NCBI GenBank assembly: GCA_964528565.1
Contig: CAZGSP010000039.1
Span: 1 to 64,000, forward strand
Source: UBA10133 sp964528565
Lineage (GTDB): Bacteria > Patescibacteriota > Microgenomatia > UBA1400 > MFAQ01
Direction of reading: 5' to 3'
DNA length: 64,000 nt
Numbering within the stretch: position 1 is the stretch's first letter; every line of letters begins with the position of its first letter. Below the pieces are notes generated by a model, which saw only the letters and a program-made list of their open reading frames with translations, was not told the DNA's origin and did no database searches. Shown piece after piece: positions 8,049 through 17,216 of the stretch. The position numbers were made by a program, and so were the translations under genes.

Positions 8049-9062
8049 ATTTTTTATTTGCCCATTCTGTTTTTTCCAATAACGTCTCTGAAATTCCAAT
8101 ACTCTTTTAACAGTGGTTTCCAGATCCACTTCCGGTTTCCAGCCGGTGGCCGTCATAATCTTCTTGGGGCTATAAAACCTATCCGAATAGCCTGCCCCTC
8201 GGGACCTGTCTATCTTATGGATAAGTTGAGCGTGTGAATTTCTAATCAAAATATCTAAAACGTCGGTGAGCGGCACGCTTTTTTCGGCACAAACAATATA
8301 CTCACCTGGAGCTGGCATCTTTTGAACCAGTTCCAAATACGCCCGGATGGCATCGTTTACGTCCAGAATCGGTCTTTTGTTATCCAGGACTCCGGTAATC
8401 AAATCACCGCGATCTTTTCCGCCGGCTTCGATGGTCGCGACCTGTGAAGCGAGGTCGGGAATTAGGAAACCGGTCCTTTGACTAATTTCTCCGCTGAGAC
8501 TGACTCCCGAGACCTGCCCTTGAAGTACTACATAACCCCTAATCTTCTCTTGATGGCATCTTTCCAGGAATCTGGCAGCCATTTCCTGTTTCTGTCTTCC
8601 GTAGGGGTTCACCGGATTCCTGGTAGATTGCTCGGTAAATATCTCACCCGGTGTGGATGGATCACCAAACTGTTCTACCGTTCCTGCCACCAGGATAACT
8701 GGGCTGTAACCGGCTACACTACGACGAGCATTTACGATCGCATCGAGGAGGTTTATAACCGCGTCCACGTTTATTCTTTTACCCATCTCTTCGTCACTTG
8801 CGACTTCTCTTAGCATGGCAATTCCGGCAAAATGGAGAATCGTTTCCGGAAGTAGGTCCAAAATAAATTTACATGTTTCTCCGTGATGAGTGATATCAAG
8901 TTGACGAAGGTGAAGCTTTTTGGCTAATACGCTCTCGACATTCCGATCGGTACCGACAACCTTTTTCCCGGAAGCCAATAAATGTTCCATGGCTGTGCCT
9001 CCTAAAAATCCGCCCGCGCCGGTAACCATTACCCCGCCATACTCAAAATTCTTTTCAGACAT
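8043..9062 (-). CDS. rmd: GDP-4-keto-6-deoxy-D-mannose reductase-like SDR
   Basis: A 339-residue extended SDR protein. It has TGAGGFLGG (14-22) for NAD(P) binding, LHFAG (76-80), GTVEQFGDPSTP for the catalytic threonine region, and YGRQK giving Y154-x3-K158. The C-terminal TGWKPEVDLETTVKRVL is typical of GDP-sugar reductases. The gene follows gmd by four bases on the same strand, so the likely reaction is reduction of GDP-4-keto-6-deoxy-D-mannose to GDP-D-rhamnose. Alternatives are a GDP-6-deoxy-talose-forming reductase or another 4-keto-sugar reductase; placement next to gmd supports GDP-rhamnose or a close epimer but does not prove the stereochemistry. Confidence 0.8.
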   Translation of the reverse strand: MSEKNFEYGGVMVTGAGGFLGGTAMEHLLASGKKVVGTDRNVESVLAKKLHLRQLDITHHGETCKFILDLLPETILHFAGIAMLREVASDEEMGKRINVDAVINLLDAIVNARRSVAGYSPVILVAGTVEQFGDPSTPGEIFTEQSTRNPVNPYGRQKQEMAARFLERCHQEKIRGYVVLQGQVSGVSLSGEISQRTGFLIPDLASQVATIEAGGKDRGDLITGVLDNKRPILDVNDAIRAYLELVQKMPAPGEYIVCAEKSVPLTDVLDILIRNSHAQLIHKIDRSRGAGYSDRFYSPKKIMTATGWKPEVDLETTVKRVLEFQRRYWKKQNGQIKNL

Positions 9063-9066
9063 TTAA

Positions 9067-10095
9067 TTATTTTATATTGTGTGACTTCAGCCATTCGATG
9101 TCCGCGTCGACCATTATCCCCATCAATTCTTTCATGAAGACTTTGGGCTCCCAACCAAGTTCTTTTTTGGCCAGGGAGTAGTTCCCTCTCATGTCTGTAA
9201 TTTCGGTGGGTCGAAGAAGTTTTGAGTCGGAAACAACATGATCTTCCCAGTTCATGCCGACGTGATCGAAAGCGGCTTTACAGGCATCCTTAATGGAGTA
9301 GTTGGTGTCTGTGCCAATGATATAGTCCTTGGGTTTGTCTTGCTGGAGCATGAGCCACATGGCCTCGACATAGTCTTTGGAGTAGCCCCAATCACGCATA
9401 GCATTCAGATCTCCCAGATGAATTTTTCCTTCCGTGTCGACCAGCGGGTCACCAATTTCGTTGGTGGGAGGATTTTTAATACCAAGTTTGATACAAGCCA
9501 CTCCCATACTGATCTTTCGTGTCACAAAGTGAAGAGACCGGCGGGGTGATTCGTGATTGAAAAGAATTCCGGCACAGACGAACATGCCATAAGACTTTCG
9601 GTAACAATCGACCATCATATGGGCATAGGCCTTAGCGATGCCATAGGGATTGTTGGCAAAGATAGGGGTGGATTCGTTGGCTCTTTCTACACCCTCAATA
9701 CCGCCGAGAATTTCTCTGGAGGTGGCTTGGTAAACTTTGGCTTTGGGACAAAAATGTCTGACTGCCTCAAATACCCGGACGGGGCCAAGAGCGGTGACTT
9801 CTCCGGTATAGAAAGGGTGGCTCCACGCGTCTCCCGGTACGGACTGAGAGGCAATGTTGTAGACTTCGTCCGGCTGATATTTGATCATGACCCGATTCAG
9901 AGATTCCTGATCGACCAAGTCGGCGGCTTCCAGAATTATTTTTCCCTTCAAATGCTCAATATTTTCGTGAACCAAAGAAGTCGTCCGGCGGATGGTGCCG
10001 ACGACCCGGTAGCCTTTATCCAGTAGTAGTTCCGCAAGATACGATCCGTCTTGAGAAGAAACACCAACAATTACCGCTGTTTTTTGTTCTGCCAT
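9067..10095 (-). CDS. gmd: GDP-mannose 4,6-dehydratase
   Basis: A 342-residue protein. The N-terminus reads GVSSQDGSYLAELLLDKGYR (11-30), the modified Rossmann motif specific to Gmd (GxxGQDGSYL). Further marks are NIASQSVPGDAW, YQATSREILG, NPYGIAKAYAHMM with the catalytic Y151-x3-K155, and RPTEITDMRGNYSLAKKELG near the end. It removes water from GDP-D-mannose to give GDP-4-keto-6-deoxy-D-mannose in the cytoplasm. The usual TSE triad of the active site reads TSRE here, so one residue is inserted or shifted. rmd follows directly; a GDP-L-fucose synthase at 34455-35390 could draw on the same product. Upstream is the nuclease gene, 2 bp away. Confidence 0.94.
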   Translation of the reverse strand: MAEQKTAVIVGVSSQDGSYLAELLLDKGYRVVGTIRRTTSLVHENIEHLKGKIILEAADLVDQESLNRVMIKYQPDEVYNIASQSVPGDAWSHPFYTGEVTALGPVRVFEAVRHFCPKAKVYQATSREILGGIEGVERANESTPIFANNPYGIAKAYAHMMVDCYRKSYGMFVCAGILFNHESPRRSLHFVTRKISMGVACIKLGIKNPPTNEIGDPLVDTEGKIHLGDLNAMRDWGYSKDYVEAMWLMLQQDKPKDYIIGTDTNYSIKDACKAAFDHVGMNWEDHVVSDSKLLRPTEITDMRGNYSLAKKELGWEPKVFMKELMGIMVDADIEWLKSHNIK

Positions 10096-10097
10096 GT

Positions 10098-10625
10098 CTA
10101 GATTTTACACGAAGACCAAAGACCTGCTTTTGCATTTCTTGCCGATCTTTCACTTTCCAAAAACAAATCTTTGTATTTGACATCCGGAGGGAACGTCGAT
10201 ATTCTGGCGTAGCCCTCGAGAACCAGTAGATTATTGATCATTTTGTCACCAACGTAAACATAACGTAACAACCTACCGTACTTATCCGTTTCAGAAACAT
10301 CTTTTTCCAGAACCACTTCTTTGCCGGTCAACAGTTCTTCTGTTTTCTTTTTAGCTTCGGAGGCAAAACAGTCGATCGTTTTGTTCTTATTCTTCATCTC
10401 GGGAGTATCAACACCGATAAGGCGAACTTTGATTCCACCCTCGATTTCAAAAGTATCTCCGTCAATAATCCGGGTGACTTTTTCGGCAGACCGAGGTAAG
10501 ATATTTTCAATAGTTGGTGCCAGGGTTTTTTCGTTGTGCTGGAAATAGAAATAGGCCAGGAAGATATACGAATAGGCAAAGAAGAAGACGGCTGCTATGG
10601 AGAAGTAGTGTAGTTTTGGCTTCAT
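10098..10625 (-). CDS. Membrane-anchored staphylococcal-type nuclease (thermonuclease family)
   Basis: A 175-residue protein with an N-terminal membrane anchor (about 8-28), a short linker and an SNase domain from about 48. The domain holds IIDGDTFEI, VRLIGVDTPE and DKYGRLLRYV; the catalytic residues of the family map to R68, E76 and R118, with D56 and D73 for calcium. The end AKAGLW is also typical. The domain would face outside the cell. The ATG overlaps the upstream GT-C stop by one base (TAATG), and gmd follows after 2 bp, so it is embedded in a glycan operon. It may degrade external nucleic acid for uptake (inference). Cys86 and Cys173 could form a disulfide. Confidence 0.92.
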   Translation of the reverse strand: MKPKLHYFSIAAVFFFAYSYIFLAYFYFQHNEKTLAPTIENILPRSAEKVTRIIDGDTFEIEGGIKVRLIGVDTPEMKNKNKTIDCFASEAKKKTEELLTGKEVVLEKDVSETDKYGRLLRYVYVGDKMINNLLVLEGYARISTFPPDVKYKDLFLESERSARNAKAGLWSSCKI

Positions 10626-12127
10626 TAATATTTAATTAGCTCGTAATTGTTGTAAGTCCTCAGATACAGTTTGAGCGGATCTATCGTTTGCGGATCATAG
10701 CGGGTAAAATCCTCAAATGAATTTTGAAGGTCGTAAAGAACAAATCGGCCGGCAGAATAAATAAAATTATCGGGGCAACGGGGAGGTGTCTTCTCGTCTG
10801 TGTCACCGTTATCACACAAACCGAGTCGATAGCCATCCGGAGCCGTCAGACCGGCTCTGGTAAGTAAGTATTGTAAAGAATAGGCATTCTCGTACGAGTT
10901 CGCAAAAACGTATAAGGTGACCGGCGGATTAAGTTCTTTTTTGACAAAAGTTAAGAGTCTAATGGTTTCTCCGGAATTGGATTTGTTTCCGATAAGCGGC
11001 AAATATGAGAAAAGCCCAAACAATAGAATAAGGATCACGGCTACAAACGTCAGAAGCCGATTTTTCTTTTCCACCAGTAGGGCAACAGTTAAAGAAAAAA
11101 TATAAATGATGAAGAATTGGGTGAAAATTAAATATTCCGGAGATCTGGGTCCGCGATAATTACGGATGGAAAAAATTTCGAGGAGAAAAATTGCCAAGGC
11201 GAATAAAGAAATTTTGTCGATGTTCTTCTTATACAAGTGATAAACAATAACGAGAAAAGCGATAACCACTACGAAAATTCCTGTCTTTGGAATACTCCAC
11301 AGAACCCCTCCGAAACGCTCCGGCCAGAAGACGGTGATGTCGGTAAGCCAGCGAACCGGAGTGTAGAAACGGTACTGGCCAAAGGTGGCGTAATCAATGA
11401 TGCTTTTAGTCCAGGCCAGATTATGTTGGATCTCAAAAACGATCATCGGCAACATACCAAGAACGAATCCGGATAGAGCAAGCAAGACTGATTTTATTTT
11501 CGAAAGATATTTCTTTTTTTTGTTAAGGAAAAAGGGGCTAATAAGAAGAAAGAGTAACGGGACCGACTGAAGATGAGACTGGAAAGCCATCGAGATGGCG
11601 AAGCCCGCCAGTAGAAGATATGGATATTTCTGTGTTTTCAGGTACGACGAGACTCCAAAAAAACTAAGAAAAACGGCAAAAGAAACTAGGGATGTGTTCA
11701 GTAAATTGGTACTATTAACAATCTCACCAAAAGAAGCTGCGGTGACAAAGGCCAGTATGATACCAAATCTCGAGTTGCGGGTGAAGGTGCCGATTTTGAA
11801 AGCGAGAAAAACTGATAGTACAGAAAGGATGGTAAAACCAATCCATGGAGAATAAATGGAGGGAAGAAGTTGGGTGAATAGAATAATTACATAATAGTAA
11901 AGCGGGCCAAAATTGAATCCCCAGCTGGAAGATGGCGGCCCCAATAAAGGTAATGTATGGAGCCTGATCGCCTCCAGCCCGATGAGGGCATCTCTTCCCT
12001 GGTCTACGCTGAAGTTCAAACGATCAAAATAATGCCAAAACCTAAAAATAATCCCGATCATTAATATCAGAAATATCAAAACCGATCCTTTATTGGCCGA
12101 AATGAACCGACTGATTCTCTTGATCAT
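10625..12127 (-). CDS. GT-C membrane glycosyltransferase, DQGRD subfamily
   Basis: A 500-residue multispanning protein with a soluble C-terminal tail of about 100 residues. After TM1 it has FSVDQGRDALIG (39-50), where D42-Q43 stands in place of the usual D-E, then PLLGPPSSSWGFNFGPLYYY. The same pattern (acidic residue, RD, then L-x-GP and a P-x-YY or GPLFWY) occurs in the GT-C genes at 41430 and 60213, so these three form a subfamily. The role should be transfer of a sugar from polyprenyl phosphate outside the membrane. The ATG follows the stop of the GT2 gene upstream directly (12127/12128), and the nuclease gene overlaps its stop. Confidence 0.82.
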   Translation of the reverse strand: MIKRISRFISANKGSVLIFLILMIGIIFRFWHYFDRLNFSVDQGRDALIGLEAIRLHTLPLLGPPSSSWGFNFGPLYYYVIILFTQLLPSIYSPWIGFTILSVLSVFLAFKIGTFTRNSRFGIILAFVTAASFGEIVNSTNLLNTSLVSFAVFLSFFGVSSYLKTQKYPYLLLAGFAISMAFQSHLQSVPLLFLLISPFFLNKKKKYLSKIKSVLLALSGFVLGMLPMIVFEIQHNLAWTKSIIDYATFGQYRFYTPVRWLTDITVFWPERFGGVLWSIPKTGIFVVVIAFLVIVYHLYKKNIDKISLFALAIFLLEIFSIRNYRGPRSPEYLIFTQFFIIYIFSLTVALLVEKKNRLLTFVAVILILLFGLFSYLPLIGNKSNSGETIRLLTFVKKELNPPVTLYVFANSYENAYSLQYLLTRAGLTAPDGYRLGLCDNGDTDEKTPPRCPDNFIYSAGRFVLYDLQNSFEDFTRYDPQTIDPLKLYLRTYNNYELIKY

Positions 12128-13066
12128 TTATTCCTGCTCTGTGAAGCCATATTTCTTAAGGAGAGACTCTGTCTCTTTCCGGTGTTTATCGGTATAAATA
12201 AGACTGAAATATTTGGAATAAATCAGAAAATGATAGAAGGTATAAACAATCGAGACAATAAATCCATGAGTCCCTTCTTTATAAAATTTCCAGACAAAAT
12301 ACTTGTATAGGAATTCTTTCTTGGGAAGAAAGATCATTTTGAGAACAAGGATGGGTTTTGAGATGGAGGGATCTTTCTCGAAGAGAATTTTGGCTTCGCG
12401 GGTAGAATAATGGTCGATTTTGCGGACAAAGTCAGAGATCGTAGGGTGAGATAGGTGAACCAAATGACCCCTAAGGGTTACGATCCCTTTCATTTTGTTC
12501 AAATACCAAGTCCTAAGCAAGGGTACCTTTAAGACCAATCTGCTCAACCGGTTTGGACTTTGCAAACTATTTGATTGGATTCCAAACCCTTCTGCGGTCC
12601 GGGCAGTTTGATATGAGAAAGAACCCTTTCGAAATAGCCGGACAAAGGGTTTATTTTTTTGATCACTTTTATCAAAAATCTTTCCGAATTCGTAGTTTAG
12701 GAAACCTGTTTGGTAAATATCGGCTTTTTTGGGATATGTTCCGGAGACTATTGATATTATTTCTTTTTGAAGAGTCTCATCCATACGTTCATCGGCATCC
12801 AGTATTAAAACCCAGTCATTTTTTGCTTCATTTGCGCCCCAATTTTTGTTATTAAAAACAATGCCTTTTGATTCCCCTTTATCCAGAAGCACTTTACATC
12901 CATGCTTCTCGGCTATGTCCGCGCTATTATCCACAGTACGCGAGTCGACGACGATAATTATTTCATCGGTAAAGTTCTCGATATGAGCGAGAAAGGATGG
13001 CAGGAGCTTCTCTTCGTTTAAGATAGCGGTGACGACAGAAAGGGGTGGGTTGGATGTATTAGACAT
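12128..13066 (-). CDS. GT2 glycosyltransferase, WaaE/KdtX-like
   Basis: 312 residues from the ATG at 13066. The N-terminus has LSVVTAILNEEKLL, then IIIVVDSRTVDNSADIAEKHGC and WVLILDADERMD, the metal-binding motif. This arrangement (NEE, VDS.T.D.T, DADER) is that of the WaaE/KdtX/LgtF branch of GT2, which adds glucose or related sugars to lipopolysaccharide cores. The C-terminal third has an amphipathic or single membrane-associated segment, as in this branch. A TTG start at 13081 is possible but would overlap the upstream gene by 11 nt. The acceptor here cannot be an LPS core if the lineage is a CPR monoderm; a lipid-linked glycan is more likely. Confidence 0.87.
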   Translation of the reverse strand: MSNTSNPPLSVVTAILNEEKLLPSFLAHIENFTDEIIIVVDSRTVDNSADIAEKHGCKVLLDKGESKGIVFNNKNWGANEAKNDWVLILDADERMDETLQKEIISIVSGTYPKKADIYQTGFLNYEFGKIFDKSDQKNKPFVRLFRKGSFSYQTARTAEGFGIQSNSLQSPNRLSRLVLKVPLLRTWYLNKMKGIVTLRGHLVHLSHPTISDFVRKIDHYSTREAKILFEKDPSISKPILVLKMIFLPKKEFLYKYFVWKFYKEGTHGFIVSIVYTFYHFLIYSKYFSLIYTDKHRKETESLLKKYGFTEQE

Positions 13067-13070
13067 GTGG

Positions 13071-14816
13071 TTATTTCGCAAACAGATAATTAAACTGAAC
13101 AGTGTTTGACGGAGCCCTGTCTAATGGTACTACCTTAATCGGACCAGACTTCGTAAGATCCGGGCTCGTTCTAAAGATTATTTTATCATCGGACCAATAG
13201 ATCATATATTCTCCCTGCTCGATATCCCCAATATATAGTTTACCTACAAACGGAATATTGCGGAAGTTCTTACCGTAAATAACTACATCGGTCCAGGCTT
13301 CGCTCGTTACGTCGGGAGAAACGGTAAGAATCTTGGGGAGCGTTTCGAATTCGATGGACTTGGAAACGATTTTCCCCGAAAGCAGATTGAAGGCCAAAAT
13401 GGTCAGCATGAAGGCATAAATGGTTTTCTGGGTGACCTTTTTGAATACCCCAAAAGAGAAAAGGAGAAAAATAAGTTCGGGGATTAGCAAAGTGAGTAAA
13501 TATTTCTGTGTGTAAGTATCCGGATAAAAAACCATAAACTTGGGCAGAACCCGATAGATATCCAATACAGGTAATAGAACAAATAAGTAAATAACCAAAA
13601 TGGTTAACAAAACTACCAAGAGGGACACAATAAAAAATGAAAATATCTCCTTAACCAATCGAAGAATGGTCCTGAGCCAAAAGATAAGATCCTTTTCTTG
13701 TTTCGGATGATTACGAATAATGGCCTCTAAGGAAAGCTTGTTTAAAGTGTTTAGATAAAAATTACTGAATTTTTTAGCATACACAGGAAGATCCCTAACC
13801 CAGTAGTTCTGAGCGACTTGGAACCGGTGGAAATTACTGAAGAAAGATTCCAGGCTGAAGGTAGCCGCGGGCCGGTATTTGGCCTCGTAAACTTGCTGTA
13901 CTACGGTGATGCAGAGAAAGAGATAGGCCCAAACGGCCGTTTTTTCGGCATGGGCTTGGTAACCAAAAATAAGCATTACAGGGGTTAAAACAAGGAAACC
14001 AAGAGCAAAGACGGCGGCAACTCTGGACTCGAAGCGAAATCGCCGAACCACGAGAGCCCAAAAGAAAAGGAGGGAAAGAAAAAGAAAGTCGTAGCTTTTG
14101 GTCAGCCAAAAGACATCGTAAAGGGAAAAGGACAAGGCAATAAGAGTCAGATATTGATAGCTCAAGCCCTTTGTAAGCAAGAAGACAAAATAGAGAAGAA
14201 GGGGAAGAAAGAAAAAGAAAGTATTTAGAAGGATTTCCGGGTCACCGAAGAGATTGAAGAGTTTGTTGGTGATGAAGTAAATAAGTAACCTTCTATCGGA
14301 GAGTAGTTCGGCTTTGGGGAAAGAGGATTTGGCTGTAAATACCGGTGGTGTTTGATAATCCAGAAAAATGCCACTGCCGGTAGCCCCTCTAAGCGACTCC
14401 AACTGAAACTCGTAGTTCTTGCTGTCCGAGTTACTAATAACAGGAAAACCAAAGGGAAAGTGTTTATTGGGAAGAAATTGATCAGTCTCGTATTTGGCTT
14501 CGTAATACCACCGATCTTGACCTTGTTCTTTGAGGCGGAACACCAAAGTGTCTTTGCTATCCCGATTCTGATTATTGAAACGAAGGGAGATAATGCCTAA
14601 ATTGGTGTATTTTGAGCGGAAAGTGCCCCAGACTTTATCCCCCTTTAGTAGTTCGCCGGACCTGCTAGCGACCATTTCATCCAGTGTACGCACATCCAGA
14701 TTGGTGGCTCCGTATTCACCGGCCTGGAGATAGTTTAGCAAGCTAAATGCACCGATAACAAAAAGAAACAGAGGAAATATATACCATGTCAGGATAAATC
14801 TAATCTTTTGTTTCAC
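13071..14816 (-). CDS. Large membrane protein with beta-rich ectodomain and C-terminal IPT/TIG-like domain
   Basis: About 581 residues from a GTG at 14816 (an upstream GTG at 14891 would overlap the previous gene by 50 nt; the start is uncertain). Order of parts: TM1; an extracytoplasmic segment of about 130 residues rich in beta strands, resembling sugar-binding sandwiches; about eight to ten membrane segments; and a final 89 residues that look like an IPT/TIG immunoglobulin-like fold (ILTVSPDVTS, VVIYGKNF, WSDDKIIFRTSP, SGPIKVVP). No D-E catalytic pair is visible in the first loop. It sits between two GT2 genes. It might bind or present surface glycan, or be a GT-C relative; I cannot assign a reaction. 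Confidence 0.78.
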   Translation of the reverse strand: MKQKIRFILTWYIFPLFLFVIGAFSLLNYLQAGEYGATNLDVRTLDEMVASRSGELLKGDKVWGTFRSKYTNLGIISLRFNNQNRDSKDTLVFRLKEQGQDRWYYEAKYETDQFLPNKHFPFGFPVISNSDSKNYEFQLESLRGATGSGIFLDYQTPPVFTAKSSFPKAELLSDRRLLIYFITNKLFNLFGDPEILLNTFFFFLPLLLYFVFLLTKGLSYQYLTLIALSFSLYDVFWLTKSYDFLFLSLLFFWALVVRRFRFESRVAAVFALGFLVLTPVMLIFGYQAHAEKTAVWAYLFLCITVVQQVYEAKYRPAATFSLESFFSNFHRFQVAQNYWVRDLPVYAKKFSNFYLNTLNKLSLEAIIRNHPKQEKDLIFWLRTILRLVKEIFSFFIVSLLVVLLTILVIYLFVLLPVLDIYRVLPKFMVFYPDTYTQKYLLTLLIPELIFLLFSFGVFKKVTQKTIYAFMLTILAFNLLSGKIVSKSIEFETLPKILTVSPDVTSEAWTDVVIYGKNFRNIPFVGKLYIGDIEQGEYMIYWSDDKIIFRTSPDLTKSGPIKVVPLDRAPSNTVQFNYLFAK

Positions 14817-14841
14817 AAAGCTATTATATAGATATAAATAT

Positions 14842-15633
14842 CTAGGAAAGAAAATGAAAGACACTATTGAGAGTTTTTGCCAGACCTCCACGGTGTTTTC
14901 GTATATAAACGTTCAGTCCCTGCCGGTAGTTTAGGTTTTTTTGCCTGGTGTCTTGGTCGGAACTGGCTCCTCCAAAGTGAGTTATCTTCATATTCGGATT
15001 GTACAAGACCTTTATTCCGGCCTTTTTTAGTCTATAAGAGAAATCGAGATCTTCAAAATACATAAAAAAGTTTTTTTCATCCAGGAGACCCACCCGTTGA
15101 AGAACAGAGTCGTGGATCATCATGGCCGCACCGGTAAGCAATTCAACTTCCGTTGTCTTGCGGACTTCGGAACATTTCAGGAAACGTGGTCTGGCGAAAA
15201 GAAAGTTTATCGGGTTGCGAAAAAGTGAATCAAAATAACCTACATTGTTCTGGGTTTTTCCGTCAGGCTGTATGAGTTTTGGGGCGGAGACAAGATATTT
15301 ACTCTTCTTGGTTTCGGATAATAGTGCCAAAACATCTTCCGTGTTCACCAAAGTATCGCTATTTAGAAGAAACAACCACTCTCCGGAGGCCCTTGAGAGA
15401 CCATAGTTATTTCCGCCGGAAAATCCAAGATTTTTCCCGGTGAAATAATAGTGAACGTCGTTCCTTTTTGGCAATCTTTTGCTTAGAGTCTCAATCGGAC
15501 TATTGTCCACCAGGATTATTTCTACACCCGCGTGTGTCTTAAGTTGCCGCAAAAGGTTAAGGATCAGATCGTCGGTACAGTAATTGATGATGATGATACT
15601 TAAATCAAGTTCTTTTACTTTTCGATCTGCCAT
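14842..15633 (-). CDS. GT2 glycosyltransferase, rhamnosyltransferase-like
   Basis: A 263-residue GT-A protein: LSIIIINYCTDDLI at the start, IILVDNSPIETL, NLGFSGGNNYGLSRASGEW and LLNSDTLV, the last being the metal site in this branch (N-S-D). AAMMIHDSVLQRVGLLDEKN and FFMYFEDLDFSYRLKKAG are the conserved second half of WcaE/RfbN-type enzymes. These transfer rhamnose or similar sugars from a nucleotide donor in the cytoplasm. With gmd and rmd lower in the same block, a GDP-rhamnose donor is possible (inference). It starts 61 bp after the GT-C gene upstream. Confidence 0.9.
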   Translation of the reverse strand: MADRKVKELDLSIIIINYCTDDLILNLLRQLKTHAGVEIILVDNSPIETLSKRLPKRNDVHYYFTGKNLGFSGGNNYGLSRASGEWLFLLNSDTLVNTEDVLALLSETKKSKYLVSAPKLIQPDGKTQNNVGYFDSLFRNPINFLFARPRFLKCSEVRKTTEVELLTGAAMMIHDSVLQRVGLLDEKNFFMYFEDLDFSYRLKKAGIKVLYNPNMKITHFGGASSDQDTRQKNLNYRQGLNVYIRKHRGGLAKTLNSVFHFLS

Positions 15634-15694
15634 ACAAGTTCATTGATAATAATAACGAGCTTTTCCGTTTCACGGTTTAATTATTCCACATTAT

Positions 15695-17188
15695 TTATAT
15701 CCCCCAGGAGTAAATGCTGATACCCCAATGATCGTCTTCGTTATACGGCAGATCCTGAACCATGAATTCAAATTTTAAATTTTTTCGGATGTGATCTTTC
15801 AAGTCCTCCGGGGTTTGGCTCTGCCAGTCTTCGACGATTACAATCCCTGAGGGAAATGATCTTCTCTCAACTTCAAATTCCGGGATAGTACCGATCATTT
15901 TTTCACCGAAAACCGAGCCGGTCTTTCCTGCACCGCCTTTGATTAGATAAATATATTTTTGCCCCGGAAGATACCAAGGCACCCTGTCATTCCAGGCATC
16001 CATGACGATAATATCTTGATTGTCTCCAATCAAGTCTTTGATCTTGTTAAAAGCGAACTTGTAATCCACGATGGGGTTTTCTCGAACATCTGCGTTGATT
16101 GAATAATAGTTTTTGGGCCAGGAGACAAATTTACCCGTAAGGCTTAAAAGTGCGAGGATTAAGGCCATAAGCATCCATCTTAGATATTCTTTTTTGGTAA
16201 TTTTTTCGACAACCGATACAACCCCCTCGGCAAAGAGAAAGTACATGAGGGGAAAAGCCGGAAGAGAATAGCGGATGTAATTTGGGTTAATTTTGAAGAT
16301 GGCGATGGCGAATATGAAGACTATTGATCCACCCAGTAGCACAGACAGCTCTCTATTTCGTCTGAATAGGGTAAAAAAACCAATAATTGATCCAATGAAC
16401 AGCCAAAGATAGTTATGGGTGAGAAAAATGCGATAGTGGAGTGGGGAAAAATATATTTTGAAAATAATATCCAGGACAAAAGCCCAGCCCCCGGCCATGG
16501 AGCCATAAACAAACAATGCGCCGATAATACCAAAAACGGGAATCGTTAAAAGATAAATAAATTTTTGGTGTTTAATAATTTTGTAGACGATTACTAAACA
16601 GACGAGTGCAAGGTTCAATAGACCTGTGCCGTGAAAAAGACATGATGTCAGGGATAGAATAACCGAAATTGCAAGATTTTTATTAAATAATTTCCAGGGG
16701 GATTTTATATATTGATATAAAAAGTAAGAAATCAGTAGAGTGAAAAGTTCGAGCCAGATATAGGGCCTTAGTTGAGTGGACCAGGCTAACTGAATTTGTG
16801 AGAATCCAATTAAGAATGAGACCATCAGAGCTTTTCTGGAATTTAATATTTTTTTGCCAATTACAAATCCAGCAGTGACCAGTATGGCTCCGGCAAAGGC
16901 AGAGGGTAGTCTCCCGGTGAATTCAGAAATCGAAAATAACTTAAAAAACAAGGCGGTAAGGTAATACAGGGCTAGCTGATATACACCCATTGAACTTCCA
17001 TGTGCGGTTACGGGTTTGCCGAATTCCAATATCCCCCGAGACATCAGGGCGGTATGGCTTTCATCATTCCAAAAGGAGAGATTGTTTCTAAGAGAAACGA
17101 TTCTGAAGATAAATGAGATCACCAGAACGAAGAGAAAAACCACACCCACCCAGGTAATATTTATCTTATTTTTCTTTGCCGTTTTCAT
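15695..17188 (-). CDS. GT39-like membrane glycosyltransferase
   Basis: 497 residues, about eleven hydrophobic segments and a soluble tail of about 110 residues. After TM1 it has FWNDESHTALMSRGILEFG, with the acidic pair D42-E43 of the PMT/ArnT type. 'GRLPSAFAGAILV' and 'QIQLAWSTQLRPYIWLEL' follow, where the usual YSQE.R.Y motif reads STQLRPY. Likely a polyprenyl-phosphate-sugar:glycan transferase acting at the outer face. Neighbours are a methyltransferase 28 bp upstream and a GT2 downstream. Confidence 0.86.
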   Translation of the reverse strand: MKTAKKNKINITWVGVVFLFVLVISFIFRIVSLRNNLSFWNDESHTALMSRGILEFGKPVTAHGSSMGVYQLALYYLTALFFKLFSISEFTGRLPSAFAGAILVTAGFVIGKKILNSRKALMVSFLIGFSQIQLAWSTQLRPYIWLELFTLLISYFLYQYIKSPWKLFNKNLAISVILSLTSCLFHGTGLLNLALVCLVIVYKIIKHQKFIYLLTIPVFGIIGALFVYGSMAGGWAFVLDIIFKIYFSPLHYRIFLTHNYLWLFIGSIIGFFTLFRRNRELSVLLGGSIVFIFAIAIFKINPNYIRYSLPAFPLMYFLFAEGVVSVVEKITKKEYLRWMLMALILALLSLTGKFVSWPKNYYSINADVRENPIVDYKFAFNKIKDLIGDNQDIIVMDAWNDRVPWYLPGQKYIYLIKGGAGKTGSVFGEKMIGTIPEFEVERRSFPSGIVIVEDWQSQTPEDLKDHIRKNLKFEFMVQDLPYNEDDHWGISIYSWGI

Positions 17189-17216
17189 ATAACTTTCCAG
17201 TTTGTTGTTGTGAACT

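Noticed and set aside
9553..10026. Plus-strand open frame of 157 codons opposite gmd
   Set aside because: Antisense to a clear Gmd; no similarity to any family I know and no promoter.
13067..13081. TTG start for the GT2 gene ending at 12128
   Set aside because: It overlaps the upstream gene and adds only five residues; the ATG at 13066 sits just after the upstream stop.
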